Source: Bacillus sp. FJAT-50079 (GTDB lineage Bacteria; Bacillota; Bacilli; Bacillales; Bacillaceae_C). From it: 64,000 nt of DNA. Shown piece by piece: positions 1 to 10,321 of this stretch. Numbering within the stretch: the first letter of the stretch is position 1; each line of letters begins with the position of its first letter. The notes below the pieces were generated by a model. The model was not told where the DNA came from and searched no databases. It worked only from the letters and a program-made list of their open reading frames with translations. The stretch spans positions 450,116-514,115 of the forward strand of contig NZ_JAGYPD010000003.1 in the NCBI RefSeq assembly GCF_018343515.1. The letters are read 5' to 3'. A program made the position numbers and the translations under genes.

Positions 1-540
1 CGTGAGGAAAAGCCAACTTCAGGCAAGATTATTGTGAATGGAATCGATTTGGCAAAGCTTAAAAATAAACAAGTACCATACTTAAGAAGAAATATCGGAG
101 TAGTCTTTCAGGATTTCAGGTTACTTCCTACGTTAACTGTCTTTGAAAATGTGGCGTTTGCTTTAGAAGTAATTGAGCAGCGTCCGGCGGAAATAAAAAA
201 GAAAGTAATGGAAGTACTTGAATTGGTTGGGTTGAAACATAAAGTCAGAATGCTTCCAACGGAGTTATCGGGGGGAGAACAGCAACGTGTTTCCATTGCA
301 AGATCGATTGTAAACAAGCCTAAACTTGTCATTGCAGATGAACCTACTGGAAATCTTGATCCAGAAACGTCTTGGGAAATTATGAGTTTGTTAGAGGAAA
401 TTAATTTGCAAGGTACGACTATTATTATGGCAACCCATAATAAAGAGATTGTTAATACAATTAAACATCGTGTTGTGGCAATTGAAGCTGGAAGAATCGT
501 CCGTGATGAGCAACGGGGGGAATACGGATATGAAAGCTAG
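1..540 (+). CDS. ftsE: FtsE cell-division ABC ATPase (5' truncated by the window edge)
   Basis: ATP-binding subunit of the FtsEX complex, which transmits ATP hydrolysis through FtsX to a cell-wall hydrolase outside the membrane. The frame is open from base 1, so the GTG at 34 is not the start. About 50 N-terminal residues, including the Walker A loop, lie before the window. Visible motifs are the Q-loop region ([10 protein letters not shown]), the ABC signature [14 protein letters not shown], Walker [13 protein letters not shown] and the switch histidine in MATHN. It overlaps ftsX by 11 bases. The identity is supported both by sequence and by the ftsX neighbour. Confidence 0.95.
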   Translation, partial: REEKPTSGKIIVNGIDLAKLKNKQVPYLRRNIGVVFQDFRLLPTLTVFENVAFALEVIEQRPAEIKKKVMEVLELVGLKHKVRMLPTELSGGEQQRVSIARSIVNKPKLVIADEPTGNLDPETSWEIMSLLEEINLQGTTIIMATHNKEIVNTIKHRVVAIEAGRIVRDEQRGEYGYES

Positions 541-1414
541 AACGCTTCGAAGACATTTTAAAGAAAGTATCAAAAGCCTACGCCGCAACGGATGGATGAC
601 ATTTGCTTCTGTTAGTGCAGTAACGGTTACACTTCTTCTTGTTGGTGTTTTCATCGTCATTATGATGAATATGAATAAATTTGCGCATGACATTGAAAAT
701 GATGTTGAAATTAGAACGCATATTGACTTAACGGCAACAGTAGAAGAACAAGATCAATTAAAGCAAAAGCTTGAAAAATTACCGCTTGTTGAGTCTGTGA
801 CATTTTCATCCAAAGAAGATGAGCTTGAACATTTAATTACAACGATGGGGAGTGCCTTTTCCCTACTAGAGCAACAAAATCCATTGCATGATGTATTTAT
901 TGTAAAAACGAAGAAACCGACTGACACACCTAAGGTGGCTAAGGAAATCGAGAAAATGGAATTTGTTGACTCGACCGTATACGGTGAAGAAAAGGTCGAA
1001 AGTTTATTTCGCATCTTACATACGAGTCGGAATGTTGGTGTAGTTTTAATTGTAGGTCTATTATTTACTGCGATGTTTTTAATTTCTAATACAATTAAAA
1101 TTACAATTTTCGCTAGACGTCGTGAAATTGAGATTATGAAACTAGTAGGAGCGACCAATTGGTTTATTCGCTGGCCGTTTCTTTTAGAAGGAATGTGGTT
1201 AGGATTAATCGGTTCGATTATTCCAATTGCAGCAGTCGCTTCGGGCTATTATTATGCTTATGATTTTCTTGCAGCACGTATTCCAGGAGAGTTATTAAAG
1301 CCTTTAGTTTACAGTCCGTTTGTATATCAAGTAAGTCTTTTAATCCTTCTCATTGGCGTTGTTATCGGTGGTTGGGGAAGTTTTATGTCTGTTCGAAAAT
1401 TCTTAAAAATCTAG
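530..1414 (+). CDS. ftsX: FtsX cell-division membrane protein
   Basis: Membrane partner of FtsE. I place the start at ATG 530, preceded by a run of six G at 515-520, which gives 294 aa, close to the usual Bacillus length. A longer reading from 449 would lie inside ftsE. One transmembrane segment (about residues 20-46, [18 protein letters not shown]) is followed by an extracellular domain and three C-terminal membrane segments with the FtsX-type cytoplasmic loop [17 protein letters not shown]. FtsX is known to activate peptidoglycan hydrolases through its extracellular loop. The next gene encodes a coiled-coil M23 enzyme, which is the likely partner. Confidence 0.95.
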   Translation: MKARTLRRHFKESIKSLRRNGWMTFASVSAVTVTLLLVGVFIVIMMNMNKFAHDIENDVEIRTHIDLTATVEEQDQLKQKLEKLPLVESVTFSSKEDELEHLITTMGSAFSLLEQQNPLHDVFIVKTKKPTDTPKVAKEIEKMEFVDSTVYGEEKVESLFRILHTSRNVGVVLIVGLLFTAMFLISNTIKITIFARRREIEIMKLVGATNWFIRWPFLLEGMWLGLIGSIIPIAAVASGYYYAYDFLAARIPGELLKPLVYSPFVYQVSLLILLIGVVIGGWGSFMSVRKFLKI

Positions 1415-1499
1415 TCTAGCATTTAAGCTACGTTTACCCCAATAGGGGACAAAAAAACATTTTTACAAACATGTGAGAGTAAGAAAGGGGAACATTTTT

Positions 1500-2849
1500 T
1501 TGAAGAGTCGTTCATTACTTTCGTTTTCTTTAGCTGTAACATTGGGGTTTGGGGGATTATTTGCGAATACGAGCACGTCCTATGCAGCATCATTATCTGA
1601 TTTACAAAACGAAAAAAGTACAATTAATAATAAACAATCGAATGTCAACAGTTCCATTAATGAAATATCGGGACAAATTTCAGAAATTATGACTCAGCAA
1701 AATACATTAGAGGCTGAGATGAAAAAGCTTGAAATGGAAATTGCTGAAACGAATCAGAACATCCAAGCAAAAGAAACAGAGATTGCTGCAACGCAAGCAG
1801 AAATTGAAAAGTTGCGTGCAGAAATTGAAGAATTGAAGCTAAAAATCGAAAAAAGAAATGAGTTGCTGAAAGAGCGTGCTCGAAACATACAAATGAATGG
1901 CGGATCTGTGAAATACATAGATGTATTGCTAGGAGCAGAAAGTTTTAGCGACTTTATCGATCGTGTAAGTGCTGTTTCAACACTTGTGAAGGCAGATCAA
2001 AAGATTATGGAAGAGCAGCAGGCCGACAAAGAACAGCTTGAAAAGAATAAAGTTGAAGTAGAAAACAAGCTTGCAAGCTTAAATGATATGCTTGCAGAAT
2101 TGGAAGCATTAAAGGAAAATTTAAATCAACAAACTGCTAAAAAAGCAGAAGTTATGAAACAATTGGAAGCTGAGAAATTACATGCTGAGAGCGAAAAGAT
2201 GGAGCTGGAGGAAGAAGCACAAGTATTAGCAGAACAAAGTGCTGCAATTGAAGCAGCTATCCAGTTAGAGCAAAACCGTCTTGCAGAAGAAGCTCGTAAA
2301 GCGAAAGAAGAAGCAGAGCGAATAGCACGTGAAGAAGCGGAGCGACAAGCGGCAGCTTCTGCATCTCAAAATAGCGGCGCAAGCAGCAATCAGACACAAA
2401 GCTCAGGTAGTAGCAATGTAGTCGCTCCACCGCCAGCTTCATCTGGAGGGCTATTCATTAAACCGGCAAATGGACGTTTTTCTTCCGGGTTCGGTTACCG
2501 TGCTAGTTTCGGTGGAATGCATTACGGAGTTGATATCGCGGCAGGAGGTACAGTTCCAATCGTCGCAGCTGCAGCTGGTGTCGTGAGCAGTTCTTATTAT
2601 TCTTCGAGTTACGGAAATGTTGTATTTGTTTCGCATCACTTGAATGGAAGAACATACACAACGGTTTACGCTCATATGAGCAGTCGTAGCGTTTCGGCAG
2701 GAGCAACGGTTTCCCAAGGACAATTACTTGGCTATATGGGAAATACAGGTCAGTCATTTGGTCAACATTTACATTTTGAAATCCATGAAGGACCATGGAA
2801 TGCTGCAAAATCAAACGCTGTAAACCCAACAAAATATATTAATTTCTAA
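1500..2849 (+). CDS. secreted coiled-coil M23 murein endopeptidase, likely FtsEX partner
   Basis: Predicted cell-wall hydrolase. TTG 1500 is the best start: AAGAAAGGGG at 1481-1490 has proper spacing, and translation from it gives a clean signal peptide (about residues 1-29, ending TSYA). Residues about 32-270 are a long, charge-rich coiled coil of the PcsB/CwlO/EnvC type. A Ser/Gln/Asn-rich linker follows, then an M23 (LytM) domain with H341-x3-D345 and HLH at 423-425, so the zinc ligands look intact. Its position after ftsX suggests FtsEX control. In B. subtilis the FtsEX-dependent enzyme CwlO has an NlpC/P60 domain, so the catalytic domain differs here. It is about 450 aa with a terminator directly after it. 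Confidence 0.85.
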   Translation: MKSRSLLSFSLAVTLGFGGLFANTSTSYAASLSDLQNEKSTINNKQSNVNSSINEISGQISEIMTQQNTLEAEMKKLEMEIAETNQNIQAKETEIAATQAEIEKLRAEIEELKLKIEKRNELLKERARNIQMNGGSVKYIDVLLGAESFSDFIDRVSAVSTLVKADQKIMEEQQADKEQLEKNKVEVENKLASLNDMLAELEALKENLNQQTAKKAEVMKQLEAEKLHAESEKMELEEEAQVLAEQSAAIEAAIQLEQNRLAEEARKAKEEAERIAREEAERQAAASASQNSGASSNQTQSSGSSNVVAPPPASSGGLFIKPANGRFSSGFGYRASFGGMHYGVDIAAGGTVPIVAAAAGVVSSSYYSSSYGNVVFVSHHLNGRTYTTVYAHMSSRSVSAGATVSQGQLLGYMGNTGQSFGQHLHFEIHEGPWNAAKSNAVNPTKYINF

Positions 2850-2856
2850 AATGACG

Positions 2857-2888
2857 AAACCGCATCTTGCTTAGGTGCGGTTTTTTTC
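2857..2888 (+). terminator. intrinsic terminator after the M23 hydrolase gene
   Basis: An ACCGCA/TGCGGT stem is followed by a run of seven T. It starts eight bases after the stop codon and closes the ftsEX-hydrolase unit. Confidence 0.85.
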
Positions 2889-2964
2889 GCTTCATTGTAA
2901 GCATATGTTAATATATTGAGTGAGAGATAAGATTAAAGTTCTGTATAGGATGCGGGGGCTCATT

Positions 2965-4419
2965 ATGACATTTACAGGAATTACGACGACCTTAATAGGT
3001 TTAATTCTTCTATTGAATATTGTATTAGCCATTTTTGTTGTTTTCCTAGAACGGAGAGATGTGGGTGCAACATGGGCATGGCTCCTCGTTTTATTTTTTG
3101 TTCCAATAGCAGGATTTATCCTCTATTTAATTTTCGGACAAAATTTAAGCCGGAAAAAGATCTTTAGTTGGAAAGATAAAAACAAAATTGGAATTATGGA
3201 TATTACGAAATATCAGATCGAAATGTTGCAAGAGGGTGACTTTCCTTTTCATGACGAACGAACGGCACAATACAAAGATCTTATTTATATGTTATTAGTC
3301 AATGATCGGGCTGTGCTCACCCAAGATAATAAAGTAAATATATATACGGATGGCTATCATAAATTTCGCGCGCTTCTTCAAGATATAGCTGATGCAAAGG
3401 ACCATATTCATTTGATTTACTATATATTGCGCAACGATCAGCTTGGGAATGAATTGCTTGATATGCTTGTTGTGAAAGCGAAGGAAGGGGTCGAAGTTCG
3501 GGTTTTATTCGACGCAATGGGATCAAGAAGATTACCAAGGAAATTTTTCCGTCCTTTAATTGAAGCAGGAGGAGAAGCAAGTGCCTTCTTCCCGGCGATT
3601 TTGCCGCATCTTAATTTACAAGTCAATTATCGAAATCACCGCAAGCTTGCCATTATTGACGGGAAGACGGGGTATGTTGGTGGTTTTAATATCGGTGATG
3701 AGTATTTAGGACTTGATAAAAAGTTCGGATATTGGCGTGATACTCATTTGCGGATTTATGGAAAAGCAGTATATGCGATGCAAACCCGCTTTGTCCTTGA
3801 TTGGAATCAAGCATCAACGAAGAAAATAAGCTATCAGGATCGTCTATTTCCACATATCGAGCCTCAGGGCGAAACGGATGTACAAATCGTTTCAAGCGGC
3901 CCTGATTCCGAATGGGAACAAATCAAGTACGGAATGTTAAAAATGATTAGCTCTGCTGAACATTATATCTATATTCAAACACCATATTTTATTCCTGACG
4001 CAAGTGTGCTTGATGCAATAAAAATTGCCGCTTTATCAGGCGTAGATGTTCGATTAATGATTCCGAACAAGCCAGATCATCCTTTCGTCTATTGGGCGAC
4101 ATTATCGAATGTCGGTGAACTCTTAAAATCAGGTGCAAAAGTATATATATATGAAAATGGCTTTATCCACGCAAAAACAATTGTAGCGGATGGAAAAATT
4201 GCAACAGTTGGAACAGCGAATATGGATGTGCGCAGCTTCAGACTTAATTTTGAAGTGAACGCTTTTTTATATGATCCGGTGCTCGTCGAGGAATTAGTAC
4301 AAATCTTTGAAAAAGATATCGAGAAATCACATGAATTAACTGTTGAGGACTATCAAAAACGATCGCTCTTTATTCGCTTTAAAGAATCAATCTCACGCTT
4401 GCTCTCCCCGGTATTATGA
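2965..4419 (+). CDS. cls: cardiolipin synthase (phospholipase D family)
   Basis: Condenses two phosphatidylglycerol molecules to cardiolipin and glycerol at the membrane. ATG 2965 is preferred because GCGGGGG at 2952-2958 precedes it. The in-frame GTG at 2920 has no comparable site. The 484-aa product has two N-terminal membrane segments (PLDc_N type) and two HKD motifs: H225-x-K227 in NHRKLAIIDG, and H402-x-K404 in FIHAKTIVADG. Its length fits bacterial Cls. The next gene starts right after the stop and may be co-transcribed. Confidence 0.93.
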   Translation: MTFTGITTTLIGLILLLNIVLAIFVVFLERRDVGATWAWLLVLFFVPIAGFILYLIFGQNLSRKKIFSWKDKNKIGIMDITKYQIEMLQEGDFPFHDERTAQYKDLIYMLLVNDRAVLTQDNKVNIYTDGYHKFRALLQDIADAKDHIHLIYYILRNDQLGNELLDMLVVKAKEGVEVRVLFDAMGSRRLPRKFFRPLIEAGGEASAFFPAILPHLNLQVNYRNHRKLAIIDGKTGYVGGFNIGDEYLGLDKKFGYWRDTHLRIYGKAVYAMQTRFVLDWNQASTKKISYQDRLFPHIEPQGETDVQIVSSGPDSEWEQIKYGMLKMISSAEHYIYIQTPYFIPDASVLDAIKIAALSGVDVRLMIPNKPDHPFVYWATLSNVGELLKSGAKVYIYENGFIHAKTIVADGKIATVGTANMDVRSFRLNFEVNAFLYDPVLVEELVQIFEKDIEKSHELTVEDYQKRSLFIRFKESISRLLSPVL

Positions 4420-4436
4420 TTGAAAGGAATGTTCAC

Positions 4437-5042
4437 ATGTGGCTTTCATTTGGCTCGCTCACTCTCCCAACGGCTTGGTTAGCAATCATCATTGCCTCTT
4501 TATTAACGACTGGAATGCTGTTCCTTTTAAAAAGAAAGAAAGAAGCCGATTATTATAGTAATGCCATTCTTTTATTTATTTTGACGTGGAAATTAAGTGT
4601 TATTATCTTTCAGTGGTCATTTGTCGTTGCCAATCCAATGACGATCATCTATTTTGATGGCGGGATAAAAGGATACTGGCTAGGAATTATCGTTGCATGC
4701 ACGTATCTATTTGTGACAATAAGGAGACAAATGGATTGGGCGACCATATTTCAGGCGTTTTTATTGACGATGGTCATATATGAGCTTACGATCAAGATAG
4801 TCGAGGAAATTTCAATAACGATGAAACTCATTTTTCTGCTTGTGAATGGAAGCTTTGCCATCGCAACGATGTTGAAAGGGCGGGAAGACAGCTGGAGGTC
4901 GCAGCTGATCATCTTATTTCCGATTATGCAAATACTTTTATATTCTTTTCATGACCGGATCTTTTCTTCACCGATTATTACGTATGTCGTCGCCTCGATG
5001 ATGTTACTCATATTAAGCAAAAAGAAAGGTGTTACCCGTTGA
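4437..5042 (+). CDS. polytopic membrane protein of unknown function, paired with a TlpA-type redoxin
   Basis: I do not recognise the family. ATG 4437 follows AAAGGA (4424-4429), and the product is 201 aa. It is very hydrophobic, with about six predicted membrane segments and short loops such as LKRKKEAD and TIRRQMDW. Its stop overlaps the TTG start of the membrane-anchored thioredoxin gene by four bases, so the two are translationally coupled. This suggests a joint role in thiol or cytochrome assembly. It has no CcdA-like conserved cysteine pair (I see only one cysteine, in IVACTYL), so it is unlikely to be a DsbD/CcdA electron transporter. Confidence 0.6.
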   Translation: MWLSFGSLTLPTAWLAIIIASLLTTGMLFLLKRKKEADYYSNAILLFILTWKLSVIIFQWSFVVANPMTIIYFDGGIKGYWLGIIVACTYLFVTIRRQMDWATIFQAFLLTMVIYELTIKIVEEISITMKLIFLLVNGSFAIATMLKGREDSWRSQLIILFPIMQILLYSFHDRIFSSPIITYVVASMMLLILSKKKGVTR

Positions 5043-5638
5043 AAAAAAATATATTTGGATTGCTCATCATCATTATTTTAGTCAGTATTGTAACGGTCAA
5101 TATTGTACAAGAAACTCGTGCGAAAAAAGAAGCTGAAAAAGCACAGGAAGAATATTTGGCGGAAATGGATCGTTTGGCGAAAGAGGTCACCGCTACGGGA
5201 TTTACTGCTGGAGAGGTACCACCTGATTTCGAGTTACAGACCATTGATGGAAATACGATTAAATTATCCGACTATAAAGGGAAAAAGGTCATTTTAAATT
5301 TTTGGGCGACATGGTGTCCACCGTGCAAAGCAGAAATGCCCCATATGGAAAATTATTATAAAACATCTGCCAAAGATGAAAATGTAGAAATCATTGCGGT
5401 CAATTTAACGATGGCTGAACGCGGGACAAATGTGATGGAAAAAGTAAGTAATTTTATCAAGGAGTATGAATTAACATTTCCAATTCCACTTGATGAAGAG
5501 GGGAAAGTTAGTGATGTATACAAGCCGTTGACCATTCCAACAACGTATTTAATTAATACGGATGGATTGGTTCACAGAAAAGTAGTTGGACCAATGGATG
5601 ATGAAAGAATTAGAAATTACGTAAAAGAGATGAATTAA
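5039..5638 (+). CDS. membrane-anchored TlpA/ResA-like thiol-disulfide oxidoreductase
   Basis: Extracytoplasmic thioredoxin-fold protein of the ResA/StoA/TlpA group, which reduce or isomerise disulfides outside the membrane, for example in cytochrome c maturation or spore formation. TTG 5039 follows AAAGGTG at 5025-5031. An N-terminal membrane anchor (about residues 4-24) is followed by a charged linker and an AhpC/TSA-Redoxin domain with the active site FWATWCPPCKAEMP and a cis-proline in the TIPTTY loop. It is 199 aa. Which paralogue it is cannot be settled from sequence alone, because no resBC genes are nearby. Confidence 0.85.
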   Translation: MKKNIFGLLIIIILVSIVTVNIVQETRAKKEAEKAQEEYLAEMDRLAKEVTATGFTAGEVPPDFELQTIDGNTIKLSDYKGKKVILNFWATWCPPCKAEMPHMENYYKTSAKDENVEIIAVNLTMAERGTNVMEKVSNFIKEYELTFPIPLDEEGKVSDVYKPLTIPTTYLINTDGLVHRKVVGPMDDERIRNYVKEMN

Positions 5639-5680
5639 AAACTGATTTATATAAAGGGAAAAATTATTTTGAAAATATAG

Positions 5681-5708
5681 TTGACATTATTTGTCGAAGC
5701 GCTATAAT
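5681..5708 (+). promoter_or_regulatory. sigma-A promoter of the SAM riboswitch transcript
   Basis: TTGACA (5681-5686) and TATAAT (5703-5708) are separated by 16 bases. They lie about 40 bases upstream of the riboswitch aptamer. Confidence 0.8.
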
Positions 5709-5752
5709 GATAATTAACAGTTCAAACAATGAATGTAAATGAATAAGCTTTA

Positions 5753-5862
5753 CTCTTATCTAGAGCGGCGGAGGGACTAGGCCCTACGATGCCCGGCAAC
5801 CTTCAGAGATTTATTCTGAAAAGGTGCTAATTCCTACAGGTGATGAACCTGAAAGATAAGGG
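5753..5862 (+). ncRNA. SAM-I (S-box) riboswitch aptamer
   Basis: The P1 strands are CTTATC (5755-5760) and GATAAG (5855-5860). Between them are the S-box core hallmarks: GAGGGACTAGGCCCTACGAT and then GCCCGGCAACC, the K-turn region, a hairpin (CTTCAGAG...), and AAGGTGCTAATTCC. Binding of S-adenosylmethionine is known to stabilise this fold and promote termination. It controls metY and probably hom. Confidence 0.95.
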
Positions 5863-5879
5863 GAGGAATTGTACATACA

Positions 5880-5908
5880 CCCTCTTCTTATCAAGAAGAG
5901 GGTTTTTT
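5880..5908 (+). terminator. riboswitch-controlled intrinsic terminator
   Basis: A perfect 10-bp stem, CCCTCTTCTT with AAGAAGAGGG, has a 3-base loop and is followed by six T. It is the expression platform of the S-box: high SAM is expected to favour termination before metY. Confidence 0.93.
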
Positions 5909-5951
5909 GTATATCTAATAAGATTGCAAATTGATACATGCAGTCTCATAA

Positions 5952-7292
<1,341 letters not shown>

Positions 7293-7305
7293 TGTCGTAT
7301 TTTAT

Positions 7306-7347
7306 AAAAGGGCTAGGCGCGATGCGCTTTGGCCCTTTTGTTTTTTA
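7306..7347 (+). terminator. intrinsic terminator between metY and hom
   Basis: AAAAGGGC (7306-7313) pairs with GCCCTTTT (7332-7339), with an inner GCGC-gat-GCGC hairpin and a T-rich tail. The stem suggests that hom receives only read-through from the S-box transcript unless it has its own promoter. Confidence 0.75.
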
Positions 7348-7538
7348 CCCGAAGCGGCAGAAGTTCTCTATGGCCGATAAATGTCGTATGCCAATTAGGC
7401 TTCCTGTACGTGATGCTTCGCTTTCAGTACAAAAAGATTTGTTGATTTTCAAGTACCAGCAAATGTCGCAGATATCTTTGAATGAGTTTGAGCGGAATTA
7501 CACCGAGGCGTATTTGATTAATTAAGGAGGAAAAACAG

Positions 7539-8522
7539 ATGACAGTCATCAAGGCAGCATTACTTGGTTTTGGAACAGTAGGAGAAGGGTTATACGAGGC
7601 GATACAAACACATCAGCAACAATTGCAAGCCCTGCTAGGCGCTGAGGTGCAGGTTGCTGGTGTGCTTATTCAAGATCCATATAAAAAACGCAATATTGCC
7701 GAAAATGTGCTAGTAACAACAGACTTTGAAGAGATTTTACGTATACCAGACCTTCAAGTCGTATTTGAAGCAATCGTTGGAGAAGATCCTAGTTATCAAT
7801 ATGTAAACAGGGCCATAGAGCGGGGATGTGATGTCATTACTGCGAATAAAGTGATGTTTGCGCGGCATGGAGAAGAACTATTGACAAAAGCGAAGAAGCA
7901 TCGCGTCAAGATCGGTTATGAGGCAACAGTGGCTGGGGGTGTACCGATCATTAGGACGATTGCTCAGCAACTGCAAGTGAATAAAATTGAGCGTATTCAA
8001 GCGATTGTAAATGGTACATCAAATTTTATATTGTCAGAAATGAGGAAGAAGCAAATATCTTTTGAGGAAGCTTTGGAGACGGCACAAAAACTTGGTTACG
8101 CGGAGGCCGACCCGGCAAATGATATCGAAGGCTTTGACGCGTTTTATAAGCTAATGATCGTAAGTAGACTTGCATTCGGCATTCAGCCTGCTTGGAACGA
8201 TGTAAAGGTGGAAGGTATATCATCCCTTTCACTGAAAGAGATTGAGGAGGCCGGCAAACTCAATCAACGTTTTAAACATGTTGCGGAAGTGGCAAATGTA
8301 GACGGCAAGATCCAAGCATCTGTTCAGCTTGTTATCACAGATTCCGACCATCCTTTATACAATGTCGAAGGAGTAGACAATGCTCTAGTAATTCAGTCTA
8401 GTTTGGCAGGTACGATTGCTGTGCAAGGGCCAGGGGCGGGGAGTCGTCCTACCGCAAGCGCTATGATTGAGGACTTTGCCTATATTTTTCAAAATAAAAA
8501 GGCTGCTCTTGCGTTGACTTAA
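7539..8522 (+). CDS. hom: homoserine dehydrogenase, short form without ACT domain
   Basis: Reduces aspartate semialdehyde to homoserine, the precursor for the acetylhomoserine used by MetY. The start is fixed by AAGGAGG ending at 7530. Motifs are the nucleotide loop GFGTVGEGL, TANKVMFARHG, the catalytic-domain stretch EATVAGGVPIIRTI, NGTSNFIL and AEADPANDIEGFDA. At 327 aa it stops after the catalytic domain and lacks the C-terminal ACT regulatory domain of the 430-aa Bacillus Hom. It may therefore escape threonine feedback. It is probably a second, methionine-dedicated copy, given its place after S-box-controlled metY. Confidence 0.9.
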   Translation: MTVIKAALLGFGTVGEGLYEAIQTHQQQLQALLGAEVQVAGVLIQDPYKKRNIAENVLVTTDFEEILRIPDLQVVFEAIVGEDPSYQYVNRAIERGCDVITANKVMFARHGEELLTKAKKHRVKIGYEATVAGGVPIIRTIAQQLQVNKIERIQAIVNGTSNFILSEMRKKQISFEEALETAQKLGYAEADPANDIEGFDAFYKLMIVSRLAFGIQPAWNDVKVEGISSLSLKEIEEAGKLNQRFKHVAEVANVDGKIQASVQLVITDSDHPLYNVEGVDNALVIQSSLAGTIAVQGPGAGSRPTASAMIEDFAYIFQNKKAALALT

Positions 8523-8657
8523 TCATCTTTAATCTTATTTTTCATCCTAAGTCTCCTGATTCGCTTATTCATAACTTGTCCCTCACACGCATATCATGTA
8601 CGGATACAGCGCAAAGAGCACAGTATTTAATCTTGCATGAGCGGGTGGAGGGATATG

Positions 8658-10097
8658 ATGAAAAAGAAGTGGCTTGCGGTAATTTCGATTTGCTCTTTGC
8701 TACTCGGGGCGGGCGGCACATATGCAGGAATGACCTGGCTTGTGCCGTATTGGCAGACGACAGCTAAAGAATCTCCGCAAGAATCGAGTGGATTAAGCAT
8801 TGGTGCTGAGCTTGATAAGGTTGCACAAGCATATGAATTAATCCGTAACGCATACGTAAATGAAGTCGATGAAAAGCAACTCATTCAAGGAGCCATTCAA
8901 GGGATGATCGGTACGTTGAAAGATCCTTACTCTGTATATATGGATGCGGACACGGCAGAAAGCTTTGAAGATAGCCTTGATTCGTCATTTGATGGAATTG
9001 GAGCACATATTGCCATTGAAGAGGGCAAGCTCATTATCGTATCACCAATAAAAAATGCACCTGCCGAAAAAGCGGGCCTAAAGGCGAAAGATCAAATTAT
9101 TAAAATCGATGGAGAAAACGTAGAAGGGCTCGATATAAATGAAGCCTCATTAAAAATTCGCGGTGAAAAGGGATCGGTTGTTAAACTTGAAGTCGTTCGA
9201 AGAGGATTAGCTGAGCCAATTACTTTTTCTGTCACTCGAGATGAAGTGCCTATTTTAACGGTCTTCTCTGATGTGAAGCAAGAAAAGGGGGGGAAAATCG
9301 GCTATATTGAAATTACTTCCTTTGCGAAAGGCACAGCAAGAGATTTTAAAACAGAGCTGCAAAAGCTAGAGGAACAACAAATTGCTGGTTTAATCATTGA
9401 TGTACGCGGCAACCCCGGTGGTATGCTTATTAGCGTTGAAGAAATTCTTGGTGAGCTCGTAACGGGCAAGAAACCAATTGTCCAAATTGAGGAGCGCAAC
9501 GGCAATAAAAAACCGTATTATTCTGGACTGAAAAAGCGAAAGCCATATCCGATCTCTGTATTGATTGATGAAGGAAGCGCATCAGCTTCAGAAATTTTAG
9601 CTAGCGCCCTCGAAGAAATCGAAGGATATGCTTTAATCGGAGAAAAAACGTTTGGGAAAGGAACGGTCCAGCAACCCATTCCTTTAGATGATGGAAGCAA
9701 TATTAAGCTCACAGTGTTCAAGTGGTTAACACCTGATGGGAATTGGATTCATGGGAAAGGAATTGAACCAACGACTGAAGTAAAACAACCGTCCTATTTC
9801 TATACCCAATCTCTCCCAATTGAAGAAACGTTAAGTAAAGATATGAATAACGAAAAAGTAAAGATTGCCCAGGAAATGCTTAAGGGATTAGGTTATGGTC
9901 CTGGTAGAACGGACGGTTATTTTGATGAGCAGACAGAGCGTGCGGTGAAGGCATTCCAGACGATTGAAAAAATAGATGTAACGGGTGAACTCACAGTTGA
10001 TGTCGCACAAAAACTAGAAGAGTCAGTGATTCGCGCGATCCAAGACGAGAAAAATGATATCCAACTCCAAGTTGCCTTGAAAACTATATTAAAATAA
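8658..10097 (+). CDS. ctpB: carboxy-terminal processing protease CtpB (S41)
   Basis: Secreted PDZ-protease; in B. subtilis it cleaves SpoIVFA and helps activate sigma-K during sporulation. ATG 8658 is six bases from GGAGG (8647-8651); an adjacent ATG at 8655 is the alternative. The 479-aa protein has a signal peptide or anchor, a PDZ domain (about residues 90-175), the S41 domain with Ser309 in EGSASASEIL and Lys334 in TFGKGTVQ (the same numbering as B. subtilis CtpB), and a C-terminal PG_binding_1 domain (IAQEMLKGLGYGPGRTDGYF). Its usual neighbour minJ follows. Confidence 0.94.
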   Translation: MKKKWLAVISICSLLLGAGGTYAGMTWLVPYWQTTAKESPQESSGLSIGAELDKVAQAYELIRNAYVNEVDEKQLIQGAIQGMIGTLKDPYSVYMDADTAESFEDSLDSSFDGIGAHIAIEEGKLIIVSPIKNAPAEKAGLKAKDQIIKIDGENVEGLDINEASLKIRGEKGSVVKLEVVRRGLAEPITFSVTRDEVPILTVFSDVKQEKGGKIGYIEITSFAKGTARDFKTELQKLEEQQIAGLIIDVRGNPGGMLISVEEILGELVTGKKPIVQIEERNGNKKPYYSGLKKRKPYPISVLIDEGSASASEILASALEEIEGYALIGEKTFGKGTVQQPIPLDDGSNIKLTVFKWLTPDGNWIHGKGIEPTTEVKQPSYFYTQSLPIEETLSKDMNNEKVKIAQEMLKGLGYGPGRTDGYFDEQTERAVKAFQTIEKIDVTGELTVDVAQKLEESVIRAIQDEKNDIQLQVALKTILK

Positions 10098-10129
10098 AGC
10101 TCTATTAAGATAATTATGATTTATTAGCG

Positions 10130-10202
10130 GTGCGGAAGGTGTTTTAGCTTTTAGTGCCGAGGAGGCTTCCTCGAACTACCCTAGTGGAACGGGTTTAGAA
10201 TA
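10130..10202. repeat. decayed fragment of a dispersed Bacillaceae intergenic repeat
   Basis: A GC-rich stretch containing AGTGCCGAGGAGGCTTCC resembles the core of the dispersed intergenic element whose fuller copy lies near 23.1 kb (CACCGAGAAGGCTCCCG). It is short and without clear ends, so this assignment is tentative. Nothing else is visible between ctpB and the following terminator. Confidence 0.35.
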
Positions 10203-10210
10203 AAGAAAAT

Positions 10211-10247
10211 GAGCCATTCATCTTGGAAGACATAGATGATTGGCTTT
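10211..10247 (+). terminator. intrinsic terminator after ctpB
   Basis: AGCCATTCATCT pairs with AGATGATTGGCT with one mismatch. The stem is followed by TTTTTG. Confidence 0.8.
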
Positions 10248-10321
10248 TTGTTTTCAATTTCATAAGCGAAGCTTCAAGAATTCTGATAGAATAGAGGAAA
10301 GGATTTTGTCCGGGGAAGGTT

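Noticed and set aside
449-529. Upstream in-frame start for ftsX
   Set aside because: It lies deep in ftsE. ATG 530 has the ribosome site and gives the family length.
8576-8767. 63-aa ORF overlapping the ctpB start
   Set aside because: It is a shadow of ctpB in another frame without a ribosome site.
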